Assembly (NCBI RefSeq): GCF_040639655.1
Contig: NZ_JBFAAI010000020.1
Coordinates: forward strand, 99,161 to 163,160
Length of the DNA: 64,000 bases
Reading direction: 5' to 3'
Origin: Actinoplanes sp040639655
GTDB taxonomy: Bacteria > Actinomycetota > Actinomycetes > Mycobacteriales > Micromonosporaceae
This document shows, piece by piece, positions 1 to 8,528 of the stretch (the first letter of the stretch is position 1; each line of letters starts with the position of its first letter). A program made the translations under genes and the position numbers. The notes beneath the pieces were generated by a model that was not told where the DNA came from, did no database searches, and saw only the letters and a program-made list of their open reading frames with translations.

Positions 1-1586
1 GTGAGCTGCGCGCCGAGGTCCGGAGGGTTCGTGCCGGGCTGAAGGCCCGGGGTGTCGGGAAGGGCGACCGGGTCGCCGCCTACGCGCCGAACATCCCGGA
101 GACCTATGTGCTGATGCTGGCGACCGCGAGCCTCGGCGCGATCTTCTCGTCCTGCGCGCCGGAGTTCGGCACCCGCAGCGTGATCGACCGGTGGAGCCAG
201 ATCGAACCGAAGGTTCTGGTCGCGACGGACGGCTACCGCTACGGCGACAAGGACATCGACCGGACCGGCGAGATCGCCGCGATCCGGGCGGCGATCCCGT
301 CGATCGAGCACGTGATCACCATCGGATACCTCCGCGGGGGCGGCGACTGGGACTCGCTGACCGGCGACGAGCTCGAGCCGCTGGAGTTCGAGGCGGTGCC
401 GTTCGATCACCCGCTCTACGTGCTGTACAGCTCCGGCACCACCGGCCTGCCCAAGCCGATCGTCCACGGCCACGGCGGCATCCTGCTGGAGCACCTGAAG
501 ATCCTGGCACTGCACCACGACCTCGGCCCCGGCGACCGGTTCTTCTGGTTCACCACCACCGGCTGGATGATGTGGAACTACCTGGCCAGCGGTCCGGCCG
601 TCGGCTCGGCGATCGTGCTCTTCGACGGCAACCCCGGCTGGCCCTCGCTGAACACGCTGTGGGAGCTGGCCGGCACCGCCGGCATCACCTACTTCGGCAC
701 CTCGGCGCCGTTCCTGCTGGCGTGCCGCAAGGCCGGGATCACCCCGCGGGTCTCCCTCAAGGGCCTCGGCTCGACCGGTGCGCCACTGCCGGCCGAGGGC
801 TGGGGCTGGGTATACGACGCGGTCAGCCCGGACGTCCAGCTGCTCTCGCTGTCCGGCGGCACCGACGTGTGCACCGGGTTCGTCGGCGGTGTCCCGCTGC
901 TGCCGATCCGGGCCGGGGTGATCACCTGTCGCAGTCTGGGCGCCCGGGTCGAGGCCTACGGCCCGGAGGGCAAGCCGGTCCTCGGTGAGCTGGGCGAACT
1001 GGTGATCACGGCGCCGATGCCGAGCATGCCGGTCGGCTTCTGGAACGACCACGACGGCTCGCGCTACCGCGAGGCCTACTTCGACGTCTTCCCGGGCGTG
1101 TGGCGGCACGGCGACTGGATCACGATCGACGACGCCGGCGGCTGCGTGATCACCGGCCGCTCCGACGCCACCCTCAACCGGGGCGGGGTGCGGCTCGGCA
1201 CGGCCGAGTTCTACTCCGTGGTGGAAGGGCTGCCGGAGATCGTCGACTCGCTTGTCGTACACCTGGACAAGCCGGATGACCCGAACGGTGAACTGCTGCT
1301 CTTCGTGGTGCTCACCGAAGGACTGCAACTCGACGACGCGCTGCGCGCGCGCATCGCCCGTGAGCTGCGCGGTTCACTCTCGCCCCGGCACGTGCCCGAC
1401 GCCGCCCATCAGGTACGCGCACTGCCGCGCACCCTCTCCGGCAAGAAGCTGGAGGTGCCCGTGAAGAGAATCCTCACCGGCACCCCGGTGGAGGCCGCGG
1501 CGGCCGAGGGCGCCCTGGCCAACCCCGGCTCCCTGACCGCCTTCGCCGACCTTTACGCCGAACGGGTCAGACCAACGTCAGCGTGA
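1..1586 (+). CDS. Acetoacetyl-CoA synthetase, 5'-truncated by the window edge
   Basis: ANL-superfamily acyl-CoA ligase that activates acetoacetate (or a similar short acid) to its CoA thioester through an acyl-AMP. The frame is open from base 3, so the N-terminus lies outside the window. The P-loop YSSGTTGLPKP lies near base 430, the tryptophan-rich TTGWMMWN stretch typical of acetoacetyl-CoA synthetases follows, and the C-terminal hinge GRSDATLNRGG and the LSGKKLEVPVK lysine region are present. Its last 20 bases overlap the end of the converging TIGR03089-type gene. Alternative: another acetyl-CoA-synthetase-like ligase, but the WMMWN region favours acetoacetate. Confidence 0.9.
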   Translation, partial: ELRAEVRRVRAGLKARGVGKGDRVAAYAPNIPETYVLMLATASLGAIFSSCAPEFGTRSVIDRWSQIEPKVLVATDGYRYGDKDIDRTGEIAAIRAAIPSIEHVITIGYLRGGGDWDSLTGDELEPLEFEAVPFDHPLYVLYSSGTTGLPKPIVHGHGGILLEHLKILALHHDLGPGDRFFWFTTTGWMMWNYLASGPAVGSAIVLFDGNPGWPSLNTLWELAGTAGITYFGTSAPFLLACRKAGITPRVSLKGLGSTGAPLPAEGWGWVYDAVSPDVQLLSLSGGTDVCTGFVGGVPLLPIRAGVITCRSLGARVEAYGPEGKPVLGELGELVITAPMPSMPVGFWNDHDGSRYREAYFDVFPGVWRHGDWITIDDAGGCVITGRSDATLNRGGVRLGTAEFYSVVEGLPEIVDSLVVHLDKPDDPNGELLLFVVLTEGLQLDDALRARIARELRGSLSPRHVPDAAHQVRALPRTLSGKKLEVPVKRILTGTPVEAAAAEGALANPGSLTAFADLYAERVRPTSA

Positions 1587-2289
1587 CCTTCTCGGTGGCG
1601 GCGCGCGCCTCGGTCCTCGACGGGTCCAGGTTGGCGCACAGGACGATCGAGGCGCCGGCGACCAGCGGTGCCAGCAGCCAGTCGGTGGCGTCCGGGTGGG
1701 CCGAGGTGTCGATCAGTACCCGGGCGCCGGCCGTGATGCCGAGCTGGGCGGCCCGTTCGGCGGCCTCCTCGAGCACGTCGTGGTGACTCAGCTCGATCGG
1801 CCCGGCGAGGGCGCGGTCGGCGGGGTCGACCGGTGCGCCGCGGAAGTGGTCGCCGTGGTTGCGGACCTCGGTCACGTAGTCGACATATCCGGCGGGCGGG
1901 GTGCGCAGCGGCATGGCCAGCGGAAGCAGGCCGGTCGCGTACCGGTCGAGGGTGGGCCAGCCGGCCGCCGTCTCCACCCGGTCCGGCGTGGTGAACAGGG
2001 CCTCCACCGGCTGCGGGTCGCCGCCGAGATCGACGGCCAGGCCGGCCGCCGACACGCCGAGCAGCAGCGCCGCGGTCTGCCAGTGCGGCGGCAGCAGCAG
2101 GGCCACCGCGTCGCCGTGGCCCAGACCGACCCCGTCGGCCATCAGGTTCGCGGTCTTCGCGACCCAGTTGTCGAGCGTCGCCCCGGACAGCTCGGTCCGG
2201 TCGCCGGTGGCATCGTCGTACCAGGTCAGGAGCGGTGCGGCCGGGTCGCGCCGGACCGTGTCAGTGAACACCTGCGGGATCGTCGTCAT
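1567..2289 (-). CDS. TIGR03089 family protein (AMP-ligase-like remnant fold)
   Basis: About 240 residues beginning MTTIPQVFTDTV. The sequence resembles the N-terminal half of an AMP-dependent ligase (LTWYDDATGDRTELSGATLDNW near the start, GDAVALLLPPHWQ further on) but lacks the P-loop and C-terminal domain, which matches the actinobacterial TIGR03089 family of unknown function. I chose the second of two consecutive ATG codons; the first, 3 bases upstream, is equally possible. In actinobacteria this gene usually sits beside the same glycosyltransferase and manC genes seen here. No enzymatic activity should be assumed. Confidence 0.8.
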   Translation of the reverse strand: MTTIPQVFTDTVRRDPAAPLLTWYDDATGDRTELSGATLDNWVAKTANLMADGVGLGHGDAVALLLPPHWQTAALLLGVSAAGLAVDLGGDPQPVEALFTTPDRVETAAGWPTLDRYATGLLPLAMPLRTPPAGYVDYVTEVRNHGDHFRGAPVDPADRALAGPIELSHHDVLEEAAERAAQLGITAGARVLIDTSAHPDATDWLLAPLVAGASIVLCANLDPSRTEARAATEKVTLTLV

Positions 2290-2473
2290 CATCGCTTCAC
2301 AGCGTAGGCGGGTCACGGACAGTATTGGTCACAGAAGGGCCGCAACGATCGAGGTGTCGCGGACACCTCCCTGAAGCCTTCCCGGCGTACCCTCGAACCG
2401 TTGGTGGTTCCGCCGCCGTAGAGGTAGTTCGGACCACCGCATCGGTACGTCAGAGACGCCAAGGAGATGCCTC

Positions 2474-3619
2474 GTGACCCCCGGTCGCCCCCCGCGAGTG
2501 CTCGTCGACGCCACAAGTGTCCCCGCTGACCGGGGTGGTGTCGGCAGATACGTCGACGGGCTCCTCGGAGCTCTGGAGCAGCAGAGCCCCGGCCGCATCG
2601 ATCTCGCCGTCGTGTCCCAACGGGCGGATGCGGAGCGTTACCGCCGCATGCTTCCCAGTGCCGAGGTGATTCCCGGCCCGGCCGCGATCGTGCACCGGCC
2701 GGCGCGCCTGGCCTGGGAACAGACCGGCTTGCCGCTGCTCGCCCAGCAGGTCGGCGCCGACGTGCTGCACGCGCCGTTCTACACGTGCCCGCTGCGAGCC
2801 GGTTGCCCCGTCACCGTCACCGTGCACGACGCGACCTTCTTCACCGAGCCCGAGCATTACGACAACACGCGCCGGACCTTCTTCCGCAGCGCGATCAAGA
2901 CGTCGCTGCGCCGGGCGGCCCGGGTGATCGTGCCCAGCAAGGCCACCCGCGACGAGCTGATCCGCCTGCTCGACGCCGACCCGACCCGGATCGACGTGGC
3001 GTACCACGGGGTCGACCACACGGCCTTCCATGCCCCCACCGAGGACGAGAAGGCCAGGGTCCGCGCCCGGCTCGGCCTGGGCGACTCCGGTTACGTGGCG
3101 TTCCTCGGCGCCAAGGAGCCCCGCAAGAACGTGCCCAACCTGATCCGCGGCTGGGCCCGGGCGGTCACCGACTGGCCGCGCCCGCCGGCCCTGGTCATCG
3201 CCGGGGGACAGGGCCACGACGACGACATCGACCGCGCGGTGGCCGAGGTCCCGTCCCACCTGCGGCTGCTCCGGCCGGGCTATCTGCGGTACGCGGACCT
3301 GCCCGGCTTCCTCGGCGGCGCCCTGGTGGCCTGCTACCCGTCCTTCGGCGAGGGTTTCGGGCTGCCGATCCTGGAGGCGATGGCCTGCGGCACCCCGGTG
3401 CTCACCACCCCGCGCCTGTCGCTGCCGGAGGTCGGCGGTGACGCGGTCGCGTACACGACCGAGACGCCGGACCGGATCGCGGCGGACCTGGCCGATCTGC
3501 TCCACGACGAGGATCGCCGCCGGACACTCGCCAAGGCCGGCTTCGATCGGGCGAAAGAGTTCACCTGGGAGTCCAGCGCGGAGGTACATGTGACAACGTG
3601 GAACCGGGTCGCATCTTGA
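2474..3619 (+). CDS. GT4-type glycosyltransferase (GT-B fold)
   Basis: 381 residues starting at a GTG with AAGGAG seven bases upstream. N-terminal Rossmann half begins VLVDATSVPADRGGVGRYV (glycine-rich acceptor loop); the C-terminal donor half has YHGVD, FLGAKEPRKN and the E-x7-E type motif in FGEGFGLPILEAMACGTPV, characteristic of family 4 retaining glycosyltransferases. It lies immediately upstream of manC, in the place where mycobacteria carry the rhamnosyltransferase gene wbbL, so GDP-mannose or another nucleotide sugar is a plausible donor (inference). No signal peptide; expected to act at the cytoplasmic face of the membrane in glycan or glycolipid synthesis. Confidence 0.88.
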   Translation: MTPGRPPRVLVDATSVPADRGGVGRYVDGLLGALEQQSPGRIDLAVVSQRADAERYRRMLPSAEVIPGPAAIVHRPARLAWEQTGLPLLAQQVGADVLHAPFYTCPLRAGCPVTVTVHDATFFTEPEHYDNTRRTFFRSAIKTSLRRAARVIVPSKATRDELIRLLDADPTRIDVAYHGVDHTAFHAPTEDEKARVRARLGLGDSGYVAFLGAKEPRKNVPNLIRGWARAVTDWPRPPALVIAGGQGHDDDIDRAVAEVPSHLRLLRPGYLRYADLPGFLGGALVACYPSFGEGFGLPILEAMACGTPVLTTPRLSLPEVGGDAVAYTTETPDRIAADLADLLHDEDRRRTLAKAGFDRAKEFTWESSAEVHVTTWNRVAS

Positions 3620-3641
3620 TCATCTACTAAACTCTCCGCGC

Positions 3642-4760
3642 ATGAGCGACCAACAGGCTGTGCTGTACGGAGTCGTGCTGGCTGGGGGCACCGGAACCCG
3701 TCTCTGGCCGCTGTCCCGTGCCGGTCATCCAAAGTTCCTGCACCCACTGACCGGGACCGAGGCGTCCCTTTTGCAGGCCACGGTGGATCGGCTGGACACT
3801 CTCGCCTCACCCGATCGGGTGTTCGTGGTGACCGGTGTGGCGCACGCCGCCGCCGTGTCCCGTCAGCTGGCCTCCATGCCCGAGGAGAACGTGCTCGTCG
3901 AGCCGTCGCCGCGGGACTCCTGCGCGGCGATCGCCCTGGCGGCCGCGGTGATCGCCCGCCGCGACCCGGAAGCCATCATGGGGTCGTTCGCGTCGGACCA
4001 CCTGATCGCCGACAAGGCGGCGTTCTCCGCGGTGATCCGGGAGGCCATGGTGGGTGCGGCCCAGGGTCTGCTGATGACTCTCGGGATCACCCCGACGCGG
4101 CCCGAGACCGGGTACGGCTACCTGCAGTGCGGTGCCGCGGTCGGCGACGGCCCGCTGCTGAAGGTCGACGAGTTCAAGGAGAAGCCGTCGTACGACGTGG
4201 CCGAGAGCTACGTGAAATCCGGCAACTACCTGTGGAACGCCGGCATGTTCGTCTGGCGGGTCGACACCTTCCTGGCCGAGCTGCACCGGCAGCAGCCCCA
4301 GCTCGCGGCCGGTATCAGCCGGATCGCCCAGGCCTGGGGCACCGCCGACCAGGAGGAGGTCATGGGTGACGTCTGGCCGACGCTGCCGAAGATCTCCGTC
4401 GACTACGCCGTGATGGAGGGCGCGGCCGCGGTGGGCCGGGTGGGCACCGTCCCCGGCGACTTCGGCTGGAACGACGTCGGCGACTTCCACACCCTCGGCG
4501 AGGTGCTCACCGCCGACCAGGCCGGCAACGTGGTGGTCGGGCCGGAGAACGCCGCCGAGCGGCCCGCCGTCCTGCTCCGGGAGACCCAGGGGCTCGTCGT
4601 CGTCCCCTCGTCCGGCCGTCTGGTCGCCGCGATGGGCGTGCGGGACCTGGTCATCGTGGACACCCCGGACGCGGTCCTGGTCTGCCCGCGGGACCGCGCC
4701 CAGGAGGTCAAGCAGCTGGTCGACCATCTGAAGGAACTCGGCCAGCACGGTTACATCTGA
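3642..4760 (+). CDS. manC: Mannose-1-phosphate guanylyltransferase
   Basis: 372 residues; forms GDP-mannose from mannose-1-phosphate and GTP. The nucleotide-binding signature LAGGTGTRLWPLSR is at residues 13-26, followed by the FASDHLI aspartate region, ETGYGYL, FKEKP and the WNAGMFVWR sugar-binding motif. It is the single-domain form without a fused phosphomannose isomerase; a separate manA and manB lie downstream in this window. It follows the glycosyltransferase by 22 bases with no terminator between, so co-transcription is likely. Confidence 0.93.
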   Translation: MSDQQAVLYGVVLAGGTGTRLWPLSRAGHPKFLHPLTGTEASLLQATVDRLDTLASPDRVFVVTGVAHAAAVSRQLASMPEENVLVEPSPRDSCAAIALAAAVIARRDPEAIMGSFASDHLIADKAAFSAVIREAMVGAAQGLLMTLGITPTRPETGYGYLQCGAAVGDGPLLKVDEFKEKPSYDVAESYVKSGNYLWNAGMFVWRVDTFLAELHRQQPQLAAGISRIAQAWGTADQEEVMGDVWPTLPKISVDYAVMEGAAAVGRVGTVPGDFGWNDVGDFHTLGEVLTADQAGNVVVGPENAAERPAVLLRETQGLVVVPSSGRLVAAMGVRDLVIVDTPDAVLVCPRDRAQEVKQLVDHLKELGQHGYI

Positions 4761-4771
4761 CGCCCGCCCTC

Positions 4772-4825
4772 CCGCGATCTTGTGAGTTTGCGGTCGCCGC
4801 CGAGGCGGAGCCCACGAGATCGCGG
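4772..4825. terminator. Bidirectional terminator between manC and the NUDIX gene
   Basis: A 13-bp inverted repeat, 4772-4784 with 4813-4825 (CCGCGATCTTGTG against CACGAGATCGCGG, one G-U pair). It lies between two converging genes and is followed on the plus strand by AAAA, which reads as a T-run on the minus strand. Confidence 0.7.
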
Positions 4826-4836
4826 AAAAGGTGCGG

Positions 4837-5394
4837 TCAGGAGAGGCGGGACAGGGCCGGGGCGATCTGGCGCACCGTGCCGGATGCCAGCGGCGACGGC
4901 AGCGCGCCGGCGTCGAACCAGGCCAGCTCCGCGGACTCCGCGCTGATCCGCTCGACGCTGCCCGCCGGGGCGTGCAACAGGAACCGGACGTCGTAGTGCA
5001 CCGACGGCTCGGCCGGGGCACCGTCGGCCGCACCGCACCGTACCTCGTGGACGTCGATGTCGATCGGAGTCGGGTCGAGGACCAGGCCGGGGATGCCGGA
5101 CTCCTCGGTCGCCTCCCGGAACGCGGCCGCGGCCAGCGTCTCGTCGCCGGCCTCGCAGTGGCCGCCGAGCTGCATCCACAGGCCCAGCCGGCCGTGCAGG
5201 CAGAGCAGGATCCGGCCGTCCGTGCCGATGATCAGGGCACTCGCGGTGACGTGCCCGGCCCGGTGGGCGCGGGTCATCGCGACCGGGCCGTCGGCCAGCA
5301 GGTCCAGGGTGCGCTTACGGGCCAGTTCGGCGTCGCCGGAGGTGGCCGTCCAGGTGGAGAGGACGTCGACGGCGTTCTCGTAGAGGGCGGTCAT
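4837..5394 (-). CDS. NUDIX hydrolase
   Basis: 185 residues. A Nudix box occurs mid-protein: GGHCEAGDETL followed by FREATEESGI, with the expected G, E, RE and EE residues for metal-dependent cleavage of a nucleoside diphosphate linked to another group. The start ATG (5394-5392) overlaps the stop of cofE as ATGA, so it is translationally coupled to F420 synthesis. Substrate unknown; a link to F420 or GDP-sugar turnover is only suggested by position. Confidence 0.88.
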   Translation of the reverse strand: MTALYENAVDVLSTWTATSGDAELARKRTLDLLADGPVAMTRAHRAGHVTASALIIGTDGRILLCLHGRLGLWMQLGGHCEAGDETLAAAAFREATEESGIPGLVLDPTPIDIDVHEVRCGAADGAPAEPSVHYDVRFLLHAPAGSVERISAESAELAWFDAGALPSPLASGTVRQIAPALSRLS

Positions 5395-6476
5395 GCCGGG
5401 GCTCCATCGATGTAGATCAGGGTGACGCCCTCGTCGTCGATCACGGCTTCGGTGCGGACGCCTTCGGCGGCGAGGGCGGCGCGCAGGCGGTGGGCCTCGG
5501 CACCGGTGCGGATCAGGGCAGCGGGACCGCCGGTGGTGGGGGTCAGGCGGATGCCGCCGGCGAGGCGGACATCCGACACGAGGAGATCGCCGAGTCTGTG
5601 CAGCGCTCGGGTCACGGCAGCCGGGGGACCGGCCGGCGGCTCGTCGGGCGGCGGGGTCCCCGCGCCGACCGGAGGAGGGTTGACCAGGCTGCGTCCGCCG
5701 GTGTGGGGCAGTTCCCGGAGTGACGCGGCGGCCCACAGGCCCTCGGCGCGGGCTTCCGCCGTACCCAGTCCGAACATGTCGCTGTCGGCGTCACGGACCA
5801 GGACGGCAGCGCCGGGGCCGTCGTCGGTGGTCAGGCGGGGGAAGCCGCGGACGACGGCGACCGGTACACGATCGGATTTGCCCTTCACCAGTTCCGCGGC
5901 GGCGGAGAGCTCGTCGATCACGGCCATCTGGGTGAGGCTCAGCTCGTTGCCGTACGGGTCGAGCTGGCCGCGGTGATCGAGCAGCGCGTCGATGCCGGCG
6001 GCGCCGAGTGCCACGTCGGTCAGGCCGTTGCGCCAGGTCCGTCCCATCGTGTCGGAGATGATCACAGCGACGTCCAGGCCGCGTTCCCGGAGGGCGGCGC
6101 GCAACCGCCGGGCCGAGGCGTCCGGGTCCTGGGGCAGCAGCACCAGGTGGGTCTTGTCGACGTTCGACGCGTCGATACCGGCCGCGGCCATCACAAAACC
6201 GTGGTGCGTCTGCACGATCGTGGTGGGCCCGCGGCGGGCGACCACGCGGGCGGTCTCCGCGGCCAGCGCCCGCTGCCGGGCCTCCTCGCGCTCGGGACCG
6301 TCGGCCGGCACCTCGACGAGCCGGCCCTCCGCCTTCGAGACGATCTTGCTGGTCACCACGAGGACGTCCCCGCCGGTGATCCAGGGCGCCGCGTTCGTGA
6401 TCAGCTCGGCCAGGTCGTCGCCGGCCGTGACGTCGCCGATCCCGCGGACCGGCAGGATCTCCAGGCCGTCGATCAT
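5391..6476 (-). CDS. cofE: Coenzyme F420-0:L-glutamate ligase with an unusual C-terminal tail
   Basis: 361 residues starting MIDGLEILPVRG, with its ATG overlapping the cofD stop (ATGA). CofE adds gamma-linked glutamates to F420-0 using GTP. Family motifs include TSKIVSKAEGR, the TMGRTWRNGLTDVALG stretch and DMFGLGTAEA, which ends the CofE core at about residue 245. Mycobacterial FbiB continues with a nitroreductase-like FMN domain; here the last ~110 residues are a proline-rich linker plus a short unrelated alpha/beta stretch (RTGAEAHRLRAALAAEG). Length therefore falls between standalone CofE (~250) and FbiB (~450). The step normally done by the FbiB reductase domain is not encoded in this gene. 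Confidence 0.92.
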   Translation of the reverse strand: MIDGLEILPVRGIGDVTAGDDLAELITNAAPWITGGDVLVVTSKIVSKAEGRLVEVPADGPEREEARQRALAAETARVVARRGPTTIVQTHHGFVMAAAGIDASNVDKTHLVLLPQDPDASARRLRAALRERGLDVAVIISDTMGRTWRNGLTDVALGAAGIDALLDHRGQLDPYGNELSLTQMAVIDELSAAAELVKGKSDRVPVAVVRGFPRLTTDDGPGAAVLVRDADSDMFGLGTAEARAEGLWAAASLRELPHTGGRSLVNPPPVGAGTPPPDEPPAGPPAAVTRALHRLGDLLVSDVRLAGGIRLTPTTGGPAALIRTGAEAHRLRAALAAEGVRTEAVIDDEGVTLIYIDGAPA

Positions 6477-7423
6477 CGGGCCAGCTCCAGGGCGTCGGCC
6501 ACCATCCGGGCCGTGGCGTCCTCGTCGCGCATCCACAGCGGGACCGCCCGGGTCCGCACGCCGGGCACCTGGGCGCCCTCGTCGGAGGTGTCCACCAGCC
6601 ACGCGTCCAGCAGGCCGCCCTCGGCTCGCGGGCCATACATCCGGCCGACCCCGGCGGCGCTCACCTCGACCTCCAGCGTGGCGAGGCACTTGTCGGCCAT
6701 CCCGCGGACCGGCGAGCCGCCGATGATCGGCGAGACACCCACCACCGGTGCCGGGCCGGCCGTCACGGCCTCCCGGAGCGCCGGCACGGCCAGGATCGGC
6801 GCGATGCTGACCACCGGGTTGCTCGGGGCGACCAGAACCACGTCGGCCGCCTCGATCGCGTCCAGGACCCCGGCCGCCGGCTTCGCCACGTCGGCACCGC
6901 GGAAGACGAAGTTGTGCGTCGGCACCGCACCCCGGTAACGGACCCACCACTCCTGGAAGTGGATCGCCTTCCGCTCGCCGTCGACGTCCACGACGACGTG
7001 CGTCTCCAGCCGGTCGTCGGTGGCCGGCAGCATCGTGATGCCGGGCTGCCAGCGCTCGCACAGGGCCGCGGTCACCGCGGAGAGCGGGTATCCGGCGTTC
7101 AGCATGGTGGTGCGTACCAGGTGGGTGGCGGTGTCGGCGTCACCGAGACCGAACCAGGACGGCTCCACGCCGTACTTCGCCAGCTCCTCCTTGACCACCC
7201 AGGTCTCGCCGACCCGGCCCCAGCCGCGCTCCGGGTCGGCGGCGCCGCCCAGCGTGTACATGACGCTGTCCAGGTCGGGACAGATTTGAAGGCCGTGCAT
7301 ACGCACGTCGTCGCCGACATTGACGATCGCCGTGACGTCGGCGCCGATGGCACGGGCGTGCGCGCGCACGCCGACGAGGAAACGGGCACCGCCGATGCCC
7401 CCGGTCAGGACCACGATCCGCAT
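6473..7423 (-). CDS. cofD: 2-phospho-L-lactate/phosphoenolpyruvate transferase of F420 synthesis
   Basis: 316 residues starting MRIVVLTGGIGGARF, the nucleotide-binding loop of CofD/FbiA. The enzyme transfers the phospholactyl or phosphoenolpyruvyl moiety to Fo, giving F420-0 or its dehydro form. Other signatures: NVGDDVRMHGL, SNPVVSI, SPIIGG and PVRGMADKCL. First gene of a minus-strand operon cofD-cofE-NUDIX with four-base overlaps. A 91-base intergenic region separates it from a divergent membrane protein gene. The start lies directly before GGIGG, matching known CofD length. Confidence 0.93.
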   Translation of the reverse strand: MRIVVLTGGIGGARFLVGVRAHARAIGADVTAIVNVGDDVRMHGLQICPDLDSVMYTLGGAADPERGWGRVGETWVVKEELAKYGVEPSWFGLGDADTATHLVRTTMLNAGYPLSAVTAALCERWQPGITMLPATDDRLETHVVVDVDGERKAIHFQEWWVRYRGAVPTHNFVFRGADVAKPAAGVLDAIEAADVVLVAPSNPVVSIAPILAVPALREAVTAGPAPVVGVSPIIGGSPVRGMADKCLATLEVEVSAAGVGRMYGPRAEGGLLDAWLVDTSDEGAQVPGVRTRAVPLWMRDEDATARMVADALELAR

Positions 7424-7514
7424 TCCCTCATCCTCGCGCACCCGCGCCGACGGACCGGTTGCCGGGTGCGGGTTTACTCTGGGCCGACTCCGAACAACCG
7501 CAACGGGAGCTACC

Positions 7515-8438
7515 GTGACCACACCATCGCAGCCTGACCAGGCCGCCGAGAAGCCCATCGGGCAGTACCTGCGGCCCCTGCGCGACCTGGCCGCATACGC
7601 CCTGATCGCGGCGTCGGCCGTATTTCTCTTCGTGGCGGTGATCAGCCTCTTCGGCGAGGACTTCACCGCACGGACGCGAAGCAGCTTCGGCTCCTTCGTG
7701 AATCTGGAGACGATCCTCTTCCCGTTCGCCGCCGTGATCCTGTCGCTCGGCGTCAAGCCGGTGCACCCGAAGGCGAAGCTGATCACCATGATCGCGCTGG
7801 GGGAGTACGCGGTGGCGTCCTTCTTCGGAGTGATCTTCGGTCTGCTCTTCGGGGTGAGCGGGATCGCCGCCATCGACGCGGCGGCGGCGTTCAACGCGCT
7901 GCTCGTACGGGTCGCCTGGCTGGCGCTGCTCGGTCTGACGGCCTATGCCGTGCTGCAGATATGGCTGGGTGTCTATCCTCGGCCGGTCTCGCAGCCGGGC
8001 GTGTACGGGCAGCCTCAGCCTCAGCCGTACCAGTACGGCCCGCCGCCCGGATACGGCCAGCATCAGCCCTACGGAGCCCCGGCTCCCGGTCCGGTACCTC
8101 CGGGTACCCCGATGCCGCCGCCGGTGGCCACGCAGCCGTTCAGCGTGCCGCCCGCGCCCTACGGTCAGTATCCGTCCGTCCCGCCGCCCGTCTGGGGCGC
8201 GGCGAGCCCGCCCCACGCGCCGCAGTCGGCCCCGCCCGCGGCCCAGCACTCGGCACCGCCCGCCACGCCGTACTCGGCACCGCCCGCCACGCCGTACTCC
8301 GCGCCGCCCGCAGCCCCGGCGGTTCCGTTCGCGGAGCCGACGCAGCCGGTGCCGCCACCGCCCGCCGACCGTACCGAGGTGCTGCCGCAGGACCGCCCCG
8401 GCTTCGGTCCGGCCGACCAGGATCCGCCCCGCTCCTGA
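7515..8438 (+). CDS. Membrane protein with four TM helices and a proline-rich cytoplasmic tail
   Basis: 307 residues, GTG start with CGGGAG six bases upstream. Four hydrophobic segments fall between about residues 25 and 160; the rest (about 145 residues) is a Pro/Gln/Tyr/Ala-rich low-complexity tail with PYxYGPPPGYG and PPAxPYSA units. The DNA of the tail contains a 24-base tandem repeat near 8262-8309. The family is common in actinomycetes, where such tails are usually intrinsically disordered; I do not recognise a function. It sits between divergent cofD and downstream fbiC, and no terminator separates it clearly from fbiC. Confidence 0.8.
   Translation: MTTPSQPDQAAEKPIGQYLRPLRDLAAYALIAASAVFLFVAVISLFGEDFTARTRSSFGSFVNLETILFPFAAVILSLGVKPVHPKAKLITMIALGEYAVASFFGVIFGLLFGVSGIAAIDAAAAFNALLVRVAWLALLGLTAYAVLQIWLGVYPRPVSQPGVYGQPQPQPYQYGPPPGYGQHQPYGAPAPGPVPPGTPMPPPVATQPFSVPPAPYGQYPSVPPPVWGAASPPHAPQSAPPAAQHSAPPATPYSAPPATPYSAPPAAPAVPFAEPTQPVPPPPADRTEVLPQDRPGFGPADQDPPRS
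8262..8309 (+). repeat. 24-bp tandem repeat in the membrane protein tail
   Basis: The unit gcaccgcccgccacgccg plus tactcg occurs twice in direct succession, with a third related unit downstream. In frame it encodes APPATPYS. It lengthens a disordered tail and may vary in copy number between strains. Confidence 0.7.
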
Positions 8439-8528
8439 CCCGTCCGGGCCCGGGATGGTGTCCCAGGACACGTTCCGGGCCCGTGACCACTGCGGCAGCC
8501 GAAACGATTCCGGCCTAGGCTGCTTTGC

